Origin: an uncultured Fidelibacterota bacterium
Lineage (GTDB): Bacteria > Marinisomatota > Marinisomatia > Marinisomatales > UBA1611
Direction of reading: 5' to 3'
Assembly (NCBI GenBank): GCA_913041325.1
Contig: CAJWHU010000090.1
Coordinates: forward strand, 1-6,428
Length of the DNA: 6,428 nt
The position numbers were made by a program, and so were the translations under genes. The first letter of the stretch is position 1. Each line of letters begins with the position of its first letter. The notes beneath the pieces were generated by a model. That model did not search any database. It was given only the letters and a program-made list of their open reading frames with translations, and had not been told where the DNA came from. Positions 1-6,339 of this stretch are shown here, in pieces.

Positions 1-980
1 TAAATATCGAACTTGAAGATTTTGGATATAATCAAAGTTGGTTGGTTTGTGATGCACACCTAACTCAGGAGATATCTTTGCAAAATGCATTGATTCAAGT
101 ATGCGATCCCAAGCGACCCTGTACTTTCTTGCATGGAAGAAGAGGGCACCTTAGATTTGAATTTCGTGTAATGCCTGAGGACTCAATGGAAGATTTTAAG
201 AATGATGATTATATTTGGAACCTGTTATCGCCTTGGATCAAAAGAGATAATGCAGTTCTTGAGCGGGCAGCTGTCTATAAATTTCATGCTTGTATTGCTG
301 AGAACTGGAGAGATAAGAATGTGCTAATTGCTGGAGATGCAGCTCATCAAATGCCACCGTTTATGGGTGCCGGCATGGGTGCTGGCATCCGTGATGTTGC
401 CAATTTAGCATGGAAAATTCATTTACTCTTCCAAAACAAAGCATCACACACAATTTTGAATACATATATGCATGAGAGGTTTAATCATGCTAAGTGGACT
501 ATCGCACAAACTATATCAATTGGAGAGATAATTGAAGGTTTTTGTGCTGCAGCAGAAGGTAAAGAATATAACCCCAAATCAAAAGGTTATGCAGCCCAAT
601 TTCCACACATTTCAGAGGGTATTTATAAAAATTCTAACAATGGCATTAATGGTTATCCAATACCTCAACCCAGCATTCAACATCACCAAAGAATAATTAA
701 GTTAGACAGGTTGATTGAATCAAGTTTTACCTTAATTTTTCAATCCAGTAAATTTTTTTTAAGTCAAAAAGCACAAGCTATTGTTGATCTATTGAACATT
801 AAATTTTTAGAACTATCCAAAGAAGATGATCCAGAAAAAAGATTAAACAAAATATTTGAGAACTATGAATATATTTTAGTGCGACCAGATCTATATGTGT
901 ATGGTGCTACTTCATCTGATAACTTATCAGATATGATTGAAAGTCTTGGAGATAAATTTTCACTTAAAATAAAACCTTAA
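1..980 (+). CDS. mhpA: MhpA-type FAD-dependent aromatic hydroxylase, C-terminal part (5' end outside window)
   Basis: Flavoprotein monooxygenase of the PF01494 family, closest by eye to 3-(3-hydroxyphenyl)propionate/3-hydroxycinnamate hydroxylase (MhpA), a cytoplasmic NAD(P)H-dependent ring hydroxylase. The frame is open from base 3, and the residues there (NIELEDFGYNQSWLVCDAHL) match the stretch that follows the FAD 'DG' motif in this family. The gene therefore starts outside the window, and the TTG at 42 is not a real start. About 325 residues remain of a usual ~550; the N-terminal GxGxxG dinucleotide fold is missing only because of the edge. The second FAD-binding motif GDAAHQMPPFMGAGMGAG begins at base 333 and is followed by IRDVANLAWK, the hallmark of this family. 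A C-terminal thioredoxin-like part ends with LVRPDLYVYG near base 880. The next gene starts 15 bases after the TAA, suggesting one operon. No other mhp genes (extradiol dioxygenase, hydrolase) are visible, so the substrate is open; the symbol marks family only. Confidence 0.85.
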   Translation, partial: NIELEDFGYNQSWLVCDAHLTQEISLQNALIQVCDPKRPCTFLHGRRGHLRFEFRVMPEDSMEDFKNDDYIWNLLSPWIKRDNAVLERAAVYKFHACIAENWRDKNVLIAGDAAHQMPPFMGAGMGAGIRDVANLAWKIHLLFQNKASHTILNTYMHERFNHAKWTIAQTISIGEIIEGFCAAAEGKEYNPKSKGYAAQFPHISEGIYKNSNNGINGYPIPQPSIQHHQRIIKLDRLIESSFTLIFQSSKFFLSQKAQAIVDLLNIKFLELSKEDDPEKRLNKIFENYEYILVRPDLYVYGATSSDNLSDMIESLGDKFSLKIKP

Positions 981-995
981 TACAATACTAAAACC

Positions 996-2675
996 ATGAA
1001 AAATTATATCTTTCTTTTGTCAATATTCTTTACGTTACCTAGTTTTGCTTATGATCGAATAACGGGGGAAAGTTTTGCTACTCGTTCCGAAGTTATTGCT
1101 ACAAATGGAATGGCTGCAACGAGTCATCCGCTAGCTACACAAACTGCTATTGATGTATTAAAAAATGGAGGTAATGCCATTGATGCGGCAATTGCTGCCA
1201 ATGCTGTTTTAGGATTAGTTGAACCCACCGGTTGTGGTATCGGTGGAGATTTATTTGCCATTATATGGAGTGCTAAAGATAAAAAACTCTATGGCCTAAA
1301 TGCATCTGGTCCAGCACCACAGACTATTTCAATTGAGACACTTAAAGAAAAAGGTTTAGACATGATTCCACCATATGGTCCGTTACCAGTAACAGTTCCA
1401 GGAGCTGTAGCTGGCTGGTCAGCCTTACATAAACGTTTTGGTAAAAAAGATTTTTCAACACTGTTTGATAATGCAATAGATTATGCAAACAATGGATTCC
1501 CTGTAAGTGAGGTAGTTGCATATTATCTTGATATTTCATCTAGTAGATTTAAAGACTACCCCAATTTTAGTGATGTATGGATGCCTAATAATAAATCTTT
1601 ACAAAAAGGTGATATTTTTAAGAATAGAGATTTAGCAAATACCTATTTATCTATTGCTGAGTCTTACGGTAGCTCTTTTTATTCGGGAACATTAGCCAAA
1701 TCAATGACCGAATTTATTCAAGAACAAGGTGGCTACCTTACAATCAATGATATGAAGAGCTTTCAACCTCAGTGGGTTGAACCAGTTTCTACCAATTATC
1801 GGGGTTATGATGTTTGGGAATTACCTCCTAACGGCCAAGGTATTGCAGCTCTGCAAATTTTAAATATCCTAGAACAATATGACCTGAGATCAATGGGTCA
1901 TAACTCCGCCGAACTGATTCATATTTTTACCGAAGCAAAAAAACTTGCTTACGAAGATCGAGCAAAATATTATGCTGATCCTAATTTCAATTCCGTTCCA
2001 GTTAATGAGCTGATTTCAAAAACTTATGCCAAACAACGAAACAAATTAATTAATCCCACCCAAGCTGCGAAGAGTTATTTAGCTGGAAAACTTGAAGATG
2101 GAGATACTATTTATCTTACAGTTGCTGATAATGAGGGCAACATGGTTTCATTAATTCAAAGTAATTATCGAGGTATGGGTTCCGGTATGGTTCCACCCCA
2201 ATTAGGTTTTATGCTGCAAGATCGGGGTGAGATGTTTAGTCTTGATCCTAATCACGCTAATGCATTAGTGGGAGGCAAGCGACCATTTCATACTATCATT
2301 CCTGCATTTATTACCAAAGATGATAAACCTTTTATCAGTTTTGGCTTAATGGGAGGAGGGATGCAACCTCAAGGTCATGCACAAATTGTAATAAATTTAA
2401 TTGATTTTGATATGAATCTACAAGAAGCTGGAGATGCCGCAAGATTCAGACATTATGGTTCATCTGAACCAACGGGTGAACAAATGTTAGATGGTGGCTA
2501 TCTTAGTCTAGAAACGGGCATTAATGATGATGTGAGACAAGCATTAGTCAAACTTGGTCATCAACTCAAAGATGAACCTGGTGGTTATGGAGGATATCAA
2601 GCCATTAAGATAGATGGATCAGTCTACTACGGAGCTTCTGAAAGTCGCAAAGATGGTCACGCTTCTGGATTTTAA
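996..2675 (+). CDS. ggt: Gamma-glutamyltransferase family protein, exported
   Basis: N-terminal nucleophile (Ntn) hydrolase of the gamma-glutamyltranspeptidase family, 559 residues (E. coli Ggt 580). Residues 1-18 form a Sec signal peptide, with likely cleavage after PSFA, so the enzyme should act in the periplasm. The family core is plain: SHPLATQTAIDVLKNGGNAIDAAIAA (42-67), EPTGCGIGGDLFA (76-88) and PVTVPGAVAGW (131-141). The autocleavage and catalytic nucleophile should be Thr371 (EDGD-TIYLTVADNEGN). This gives a large chain of ~350 and a small chain of 189 residues, almost exactly the E. coli small-subunit length. MGGGMQPQGH (452-461) takes the place of the oxyanion-hole glycines. The region matching E. 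coli Arg114, which binds the glutamyl carboxylate, reads LNASGPAP, and the Ggt TxT-N segment reads SLIQSNYRG. The enzyme thus belongs to the divergent, YwrD/acylase-like branch and may not prefer glutathione. No Shine-Dalgarno is visible before the ATG; it probably relies on coupling to the upstream gene. Confidence 0.9.
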   Translation: MKNYIFLLSIFFTLPSFAYDRITGESFATRSEVIATNGMAATSHPLATQTAIDVLKNGGNAIDAAIAANAVLGLVEPTGCGIGGDLFAIIWSAKDKKLYGLNASGPAPQTISIETLKEKGLDMIPPYGPLPVTVPGAVAGWSALHKRFGKKDFSTLFDNAIDYANNGFPVSEVVAYYLDISSSRFKDYPNFSDVWMPNNKSLQKGDIFKNRDLANTYLSIAESYGSSFYSGTLAKSMTEFIQEQGGYLTINDMKSFQPQWVEPVSTNYRGYDVWELPPNGQGIAALQILNILEQYDLRSMGHNSAELIHIFTEAKKLAYEDRAKYYADPNFNSVPVNELISKTYAKQRNKLINPTQAAKSYLAGKLEDGDTIYLTVADNEGNMVSLIQSNYRGMGSGMVPPQLGFMLQDRGEMFSLDPNHANALVGGKRPFHTIIPAFITKDDKPFISFGLMGGGMQPQGHAQIVINLIDFDMNLQEAGDAARFRHYGSSEPTGEQMLDGGYLSLETGINDDVRQALVKLGHQLKDEPGGYGGYQAIKIDGSVYYGASESRKDGHASGF

Positions 2676-2696
2676 CCCTTTTTAATAATATAAAAA

Positions 2697-2718
2697 TATA
2701 ATATAATATATTATATTA
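2697..2718 (+). promoter_or_regulatory. AT-only spacer with perfect 20-bp palindrome and TATAAT boxes before the oxidase gene
   Basis: Bases 2699-2718 (TAATATAATATATTATATTA) are a perfect inverted repeat with no loop. Two overlapping TATAAT hexamers lie at 2697-2702 and 2702-2707. TTTTTA at 2679-2684, 17 bases before the second hexamer, is only a weak -35 (3 of 6). The site sits 19 bases upstream of the oxidase ATG, in the right place for a promoter and a dimeric repressor operator. In this AT-rich genome both could arise by chance. It does not resemble the NsrR site known for Vibrio fischeri aox. Confidence 0.4.
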
Positions 2719-2737
2719 ATAACTTATATTAAAAATC

Positions 2738-3382
2738 ATGCAGTTTATGAAGCCTAAATCATTTTCAGACTACTTTGCTTTGGCAATGACAAAATTTTTT
2801 CGGTTTATTGCAGATACTTTTTTTGCAAAAAGATATGGTCATCGTGCAGTAGTTCTAGAAACTATTGCTGGTGTTCCAGGAATGGTTGCAGGAATGTTAA
2901 TTCATCTTAAAAGTCTTAGATCCATGAAAACCGGTTATGGCCCTCAAATAAGAGAGATGCTAGCTGAAGCAGAAAATGAAAGAATGCATTTAATGTTTTT
3001 TATTGAAATTGCTAAACCTAACCTTCTAGAAAGGTGTTTGGTAATTGCAGCTCAGGGTGTTTTTATGTTTTTTTACACCGTTATGTACATTTGTTTCCCA
3101 AAAACTTCACATAGAATGATTGGATATTTTGAAAATGAAGCTGTAAAAAGTTATACGGAGTATTTAGAACAAGTTGAGTCTGGTCAAGTAATTAACATCC
3201 CGGCACCTAAAATTGCTATTGAATATTACAATTTACATCCCACAGCACAATTATCGGATTTAATTATTGCTGTGCGTGCCGATGAAATGCATCATGCAGA
3301 AGTTAATCATAATTATGCTTCTAGTTTAGTTACTGAAACCCAGCATAATCAAAATACTGCCGACAAAAATAAAGCAGCTTAG
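2738..3382 (+). CDS. aox: Alternative oxidase (cyanide-insensitive ubiquinol:oxygen oxidoreductase)
   Basis: Non-haem di-iron quinol oxidase that reduces O2 to water with electrons from ubiquinol and does not pump protons. All six metal ligands can be placed against the trypanosome and plant enzymes: Glu41 in LET, Glu81 and His84 in NERMHL, Glu132 in FENEA (the usual LEEEA), and Glu183 and His186 in RADEMHH. The catalytic tyrosine (trypanosome Tyr220) is Tyr139 in KSYTEYL. Other family blocks are GVPGMVAGMLIHLKSLR (45-61) and IPAPKIAIEYY (154-164). At 214 residues it is a compact bacterial form without a mitochondrial leader. It should be a monotopic protein on the cytoplasmic face of the inner membrane, with no spanning helices expected. 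The last ~18 residues are polar and lack family features. There is no Shine-Dalgarno before the ATG; a second ATG lies three codons in. It has a separate upstream region, so it is probably transcribed independently of the two genes before it. Confidence 0.95.
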   Translation: MQFMKPKSFSDYFALAMTKFFRFIADTFFAKRYGHRAVVLETIAGVPGMVAGMLIHLKSLRSMKTGYGPQIREMLAEAENERMHLMFFIEIAKPNLLERCLVIAAQGVFMFFYTVMYICFPKTSHRMIGYFENEAVKSYTEYLEQVESGQVINIPAPKIAIEYYNLHPTAQLSDLIIAVRADEMHHAEVNHNYASSLVTETQHNQNTADKNKAA

Positions 3383-3401
3383 TTTTTTATTTTTTTAGTT
3401 T

Positions 3402-3424
3402 TATAATATTTTTTTAACAGGAGA
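3402..3424 (+). promoter_or_regulatory. -10 box and strong Shine-Dalgarno for the NTF2-like gene
   Basis: TATAAT at 3402-3407 is a perfect -10 hexamer in a T-rich spacer. The hexamer 17 bases upstream (TTAGTT, 3379-3384) is a poor -35. AGGAGA at 3419-3424 lies six bases before the ATG at 3431 and is the clearest ribosome-binding site in the window; most neighbours have none. It fixes the start. No hairpin terminator separates this gene from the oxidase, so read-through is possible. Confidence 0.5.
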
Positions 3425-3430
3425 AAATTT

Positions 3431-3919
3431 ATGAAACATTTTTTATTATTAGCAATGTTGTTTTCAACAGGCATGTATGCTGACGGGCATACGGATGCTG
3501 AAGCAACAGTACTTAAAAATATAGTTGCTTATTGGGATGCTCGAAATGATCGTGATTGGGATACGGTTGTTGCCATGAGTAGTTCCTCAGGTATGTTAAA
3601 TACTAACTCTGATGGTAGTTTCCATAAGCCAAAAAACACTCAAACGGCTCAAGATTGGGAGAATCAAACACCCAGTAATGCAGGCATAATTGCAGTTCAT
3701 GCTGCCGAAGCATACCAATTAAATGATGGTGCTGTTTACGCACGTTATTATGCAGAAGGTGTGGTTCCTGACGGTAATGATGGAGTTCGTCCTTATCGAA
3801 CTAGGGTCACCGGAGTCTGGGTTAAAGAAGGCAAAAACTGGGTAGCAAAAACTATGCATTTTTCCTCAGCTGCATATGGGGGAACTCACCAAACGGTTCA
3901 AGCTGACTTTGAAGATTAA
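3431..3919 (+). CDS. Exported small protein with NTF2/SnoaL-like fold
   Basis: 162 residues. Residues 1-17 are a Sec signal peptide with likely cleavage at MYA-DG, so the mature protein is periplasmic or secreted and ~145 residues long. The mature part fits the cone-shaped NTF2-like fold: a first helix with EATVLKNIVAYWDARNDRDWDTVVAMSS (24-51, the usual 'helix, then W..A.N..DWD' opening) and then beta strands at VYARYYAEGVV (102-112), YRTRVTGVWVKEGKNWVAKTMHFS (122-145). The closing pattern 'RVTGVWVKEGKNWVAKTMHFS' is typical of SnoaL/DUF4440-like proteins. That fold serves as enzyme, ligand binder or assembly domain, so it does not give a function here. The protein is Asn/Asp/Thr rich, with no cysteine. 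It follows the oxidase by 48 bases and is closed by the hairpin terminator. The fold is fairly secure; the role is unknown. Confidence 0.8.
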   Translation: MKHFLLLAMLFSTGMYADGHTDAEATVLKNIVAYWDARNDRDWDTVVAMSSSSGMLNTNSDGSFHKPKNTQTAQDWENQTPSNAGIIAVHAAEAYQLNDGAVYARYYAEGVVPDGNDGVRPYRTRVTGVWVKEGKNWVAKTMHFSSAAYGGTHQTVQADFED

Positions 3920-3931
3920 TTCTTAGGTACT

Positions 3932-3959
3932 AATTTGGCTGCTTAAAGGCAGCCAAATT
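3932..3959. terminator. Hairpin terminator shared by convergent genes
   Basis: AATTTGGCTGC (3932-3942) pairs perfectly with GCAGCCAAATT (3949-3959) around the six-base loop TTAAAG, giving an 11-bp stem with a GC core. On the plus strand the stem runs into a T-rich stretch (AAATTTTAATT), as in a Rho-independent terminator for the NTF2-like gene. On the minus strand it directly abuts the TAA of the lipoprotein gene, with only a weak T tract after it. It probably stops both blocks, more strongly on the plus side. Confidence 0.85.
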
Positions 3960-5759
3960 TTAATTGCAGCCTTTACTAATTAGTATATATAAATAATTTG
4001 AGGTCATATCAGGTGTATCCCAGATATCGCTTGCTGCGATAAGATCTAGACATCCCTCATTGTCTAAATTAATAGGTACTCCTTTTGCAATAGCTCTGTA
4101 AGAAAAAAACTCATTTGGTACAGGTCTTTTTGGAAACACACTATCTTCAATCGATTGAAAAAATCCTGAGCCATCATTAAGAGCAATATGTGATCCATTA
4201 ATTTGACTTTGATAATCTCTTGTAGAATGGAAGATATCAATATCACCGTCTGCATCAAAATCTCTTAAATATAGATTTCCTTCACCATGATGTTGTGTTT
4301 CTCTGATTTGGTTAGAAAACCTAGAAGTAGACTCATCTGTTAAAGATCCAGAACCATCACCCATCAGAATTTGTAGATATGCACCCTCGTAGTAGGGTTC
4401 ATCCCTGGTAATAGCAACGACGATATCCATATTGCCATCTTGATCAAGATCATGTGCAGCAGCATGATTATATTTGTTTCTATTGAGTCCGAACGGACCA
4501 ACAGGTAATTCAATCAGAGACCAGCTTAAGATATTTTTAGAACCATCACTGACCAAAGCAAATCCTTCTGCTGGGTTAACTTCTAAATTTCGATTATCAA
4601 AATTCCAAAAAATTAAATCATCATACTCATCATTATTTAGATCAGTAACCAAACTACTCATAGGATTGCCATACAAAGCCTGTAGACTTCTATTCAGATC
4701 AGGATGAAAGTGAAAATATCCAAAACCATCATTGATCATGACAATACCGCAAGCAAAAATATCTATATCACCATCATTATCGATATCACCAGCACTGGCA
4801 TCATGGCTAAATCCACATAACTTACCTTCGCCATTGTTTTGATCATTGATATGATGCGAGGCATCATAGAACCTCCCATTACTATCACTTAAAAGTAATA
4901 AATCTGGATAGGGTAAAATAAAGTTATTTCCATAATCTGGATCACGGTATTGCAACCCCATCGAGCCAGCAAATACATCATCCACTCCATCGTTGTTAAA
5001 ATCAGCAACAACCAAGCGGTAAGCAAAGGGATGTTCAGGTGGTTGACCCTCTGAATAGATCGATAGATCTTCGACTAATCTTCCATTTCCGTCATTAAGA
5101 TAAATCTCAATGGGTGCATCTATTTTTTGTTCTAATTCAATAGTATGAGGAAAAATAGCCCAAGCAATAACAAGATCCTCTAACCCATCGTTATTAAAAT
5201 CACCGATGGCCATATTATGTGCATCTTGCCCAAAGAGTTCATTTTCAAAGGTTTCACAATCCTCAGGAGTGGGGTAGCAGATTGTTGCAGTGAATGTCTC
5301 AGTGATTTCTATTCCACCAAAACCTAAAGCATGACTGCCCATAAAATTTGATTGGGTTTGTAATTCATTAAAGGGAGGAGGATCGGGTACAAATTTCAAT
5401 AATGGATCAGCTCTTGAGACTGTAAGAGGAAAAATTGTTTCCTTATAAGGACATGTTGATGAAATTTGAGTTTGAACTTTGATGTCATATTCTTGATGGC
5501 TTTGCATTGTGAGAGGTGCTCTAAAAGTAAATGTTCTAAAATCATCTGATCGTAACCACTGCGCAGCATCTAAGGATAGTAAAAAATTACAATTAGAATT
5601 TGAAGAAACTGTAAAAGTCATGTGTTCGTAACTATGCACTGACTCATTGTAAGAGGCTGTTATGATGAGGTCCTCTTGATTGCTGGCAGACTCCGATGAA
5701 GAACTTGAACAACCGATGATAATTATAAGAATAAAACTGTAAGCGATATTCTTTAACAC
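3960..5759 (-). CDS. Lipoprotein with seven FG-GAP/VCBS repeats (predicted beta-propeller)
   Basis: 599 residues. The N-terminus is a lipoprotein signal: hydrophobic core, lipobox IIGC and a serine-rich tether after Cys17. Ser at +2 predicts outer-membrane delivery. Residues ~30-115 look like an Ig/cadherin-type beta domain, with Cys57 and Cys103 suited to a disulfide. Seven Ca-binding-type motifs follow: DFNNDGLED 187, DFNNDGVDD 253, DIDNDGDID 325, DLNNDEYDD 373, DLDQDGNMD 437, DFDADGDID 500 and NLDNEGCLD 564. They are spaced 48-72 residues apart, as expected for an integrin-alpha-like seven-bladed propeller. The fourth lacks the glycine and the seventh has lost two acidic ligands. Extra cysteine pairs (161/168, 315/337, 570/598) also suggest an oxidising compartment. 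The start is GTG at 5757-5759, the only one giving the signal peptide. It overlaps the stop of the upstream 66-residue gene by seven bases and has no clear Shine-Dalgarno, which implies coupling. Likely an adhesion or polymer-binding surface protein; ligand unknown. Confidence 0.9.
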   Translation of the reverse strand: MLKNIAYSFILIIIIGCSSSSSESASNQEDLIITASYNESVHSYEHMTFTVSSNSNCNFLLSLDAAQWLRSDDFRTFTFRAPLTMQSHQEYDIKVQTQISSTCPYKETIFPLTVSRADPLLKFVPDPPPFNELQTQSNFMGSHALGFGGIEITETFTATICYPTPEDCETFENELFGQDAHNMAIGDFNNDGLEDLVIAWAIFPHTIELEQKIDAPIEIYLNDGNGRLVEDLSIYSEGQPPEHPFAYRLVVADFNNDGVDDVFAGSMGLQYRDPDYGNNFILPYPDLLLLSDSNGRFYDASHHINDQNNGEGKLCGFSHDASAGDIDNDGDIDIFACGIVMINDGFGYFHFHPDLNRSLQALYGNPMSSLVTDLNNDEYDDLIFWNFDNRNLEVNPAEGFALVSDGSKNILSWSLIELPVGPFGLNRNKYNHAAAHDLDQDGNMDIVVAITRDEPYYEGAYLQILMGDGSGSLTDESTSRFSNQIRETQHHGEGNLYLRDFDADGDIDIFHSTRDYQSQINGSHIALNDGSGFFQSIEDSVFPKRPVPNEFFSYRAIAKGVPINLDNEGCLDLIAASDIWDTPDMTSNYLYILISKGCN

Positions 5760-5953
5760 GAATGTGGTGCTACTAAATACTGAACTATATTGCCTGATTG
5801 ATCAATCGCACGAATAGCTTGCCAACCATTTCTACCAAGATGATATTGCTCTAAATTCGACATCCGGTAGGGCACATCTGCTATATCACAGCTTTCGAAA
5901 TCAATCCAAGTATTGGTTTGTAATACTTGGATAGCAATTTTTTCTTTACTCAT
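5753..5953 (-). CDS. Small hypothetical protein, 66 residues
   Basis: I do not recognise this family. It is a soluble-looking protein with no signal peptide or membrane segment. Visible features are an N-terminal strand-like stretch KIAIQVLQTNTWIDFESCDI (5-24), a YRMSNLEQYHLGRNGWQAIRAID stretch (29-51) and a last strand NIVQYLVAPHSC ending on Cys66; the other cysteine is Cys22. The pattern suggests a small alpha/beta domain. It begins with ATG, with no Shine-Dalgarno, 43 bases after the upstream gene. Its final codons overlap the GTG start of the propeller lipoprotein (…TCGTGTTAA), so the two are probably translated together. That overlap, plus protein-like composition, is the main reason to call it real. 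Confidence 0.65.
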   Translation of the reverse strand: MSKEKIAIQVLQTNTWIDFESCDIADVPYRMSNLEQYHLGRNGWQAIRAIDQSGNIVQYLVAPHSC

Positions 5954-5996
5954 TAGGTATAAATAACTGAGTCAAATACCTGCCAATTCATTTAAT

Positions 5997-6305
5997 TTAT
6001 TCCTCAGTCATAGTAGTTTGATAAACTAAATCATCTGCATAAATAGCAAACATATCTGCATGATCTACTTCTTTTTCTGAGAGGGAAATAAAAACATGAA
6101 TGCCCCCTCGGTTGTTGGCAAAGAATTTTTCTTCACCCCAAGACAAGTAATTTGTTTTGTACAAAGGCACTGCCATAAGATCATTTTGGTAATCATCTAT
6201 CGGATAAAGTTTTTTACTATTTCCAATATTTAAAGGGTTCACCCATTTCTCTTTTTCATTTTGATTTAGGAAATAAATCGTTGAATTAGCTTTGCACAAA
6301 TACAT
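5997..6305 (-). CDS. Hypothetical protein, 102 residues (may be the main part of a frameshifted gene)
   Basis: Not recognised. From the ATG at 6303-6305 it reads MYLCKANSTIYFLNQNEKEK, then a middle part rich in Tyr, Lys and Asn, a strand-like GGIHVFISLS (67-76) and an acidic tail from EKEVDHADM to TTMTEE. There is no signal peptide or membrane helix in this frame. The frame is open further upstream to a TTG at 6350 that follows directly on a TGA, giving 117 residues. ATG is preferred as the normal codon. An AGGAG at 6322-6326 is 16 bases from the ATG, too far to serve it well. The missing ribosome-binding site and the hydrophobic frame ending just upstream raise the possibility that the true N-terminus is the 26-residue segment at 6325-6405, joined by a +1 shift or a sequencing indel. 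The opening 'MYLCKANSTIYF' loosely recalls DUF4124-type domains that normally follow a signal or anchor sequence; this is only an impression. Confidence 0.6.
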   Translation of the reverse strand: MYLCKANSTIYFLNQNEKEKWVNPLNIGNSKKLYPIDDYQNDLMAVPLYKTNYLSWGEEKFFANNRGGIHVFISLSEKEVDHADMFAIYADDLVYQTTMTEE

Positions 6306-6324
6306 CTTAAGATTTATTGAGCTC

Positions 6325-6339
6325 CTAAAACCATCCTTG
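6325..6339 (-). promoter_or_regulatory. Possible +1 frameshift site (AAGGA-TGG-TTT-TAG)
   Basis: The end of the 26-residue frame reads CAA GGA TGG TTT TAG. UUU followed by U lets tRNA-Phe re-pair perfectly after a one-base forward slip. The next codon in the zero frame is a stop. An AAGGA lies exactly three bases before the slip codon, the same arrangement as the internal Shine-Dalgarno of E. coli prfB (AGGGGG-UAU-CUU-UGA). After the slip, the reading frame runs open through 5997. A one-base indel in the T run would leave the same picture. Confidence 0.3.

Noticed and set aside
42..44. TTG as the start of the hydroxylase
   Set aside because: The frame stays open to the left edge and the residues before it match the hydroxylase family, so the gene is truncated by the window.
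1342..1539. Minus-strand open frame of 65 codons inside the GGT-family gene
   Set aside because: It lies wholly antisense to a strongly recognised gene, its translation is Leu/His-rich with no family features, and no start signal is evident.
3383..3418. T-rich stretch after the oxidase as a terminator
   Set aside because: No stem-loop could be found before the T runs; it is better explained as an AT-rich promoter region.
4064..4258. Second minus-strand frame of 64 codons inside the lipoprotein gene
   Set aside because: It overlaps the FG-GAP repeats in a shifted frame and has no recognisable features; it is a shadow.
4474..4707. Plus-strand frame of 77 codons antisense to the lipoprotein gene
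   Set aside because: Its basic, serine-rich translation is typical of an antisense frame and there is no ribosome-binding site.
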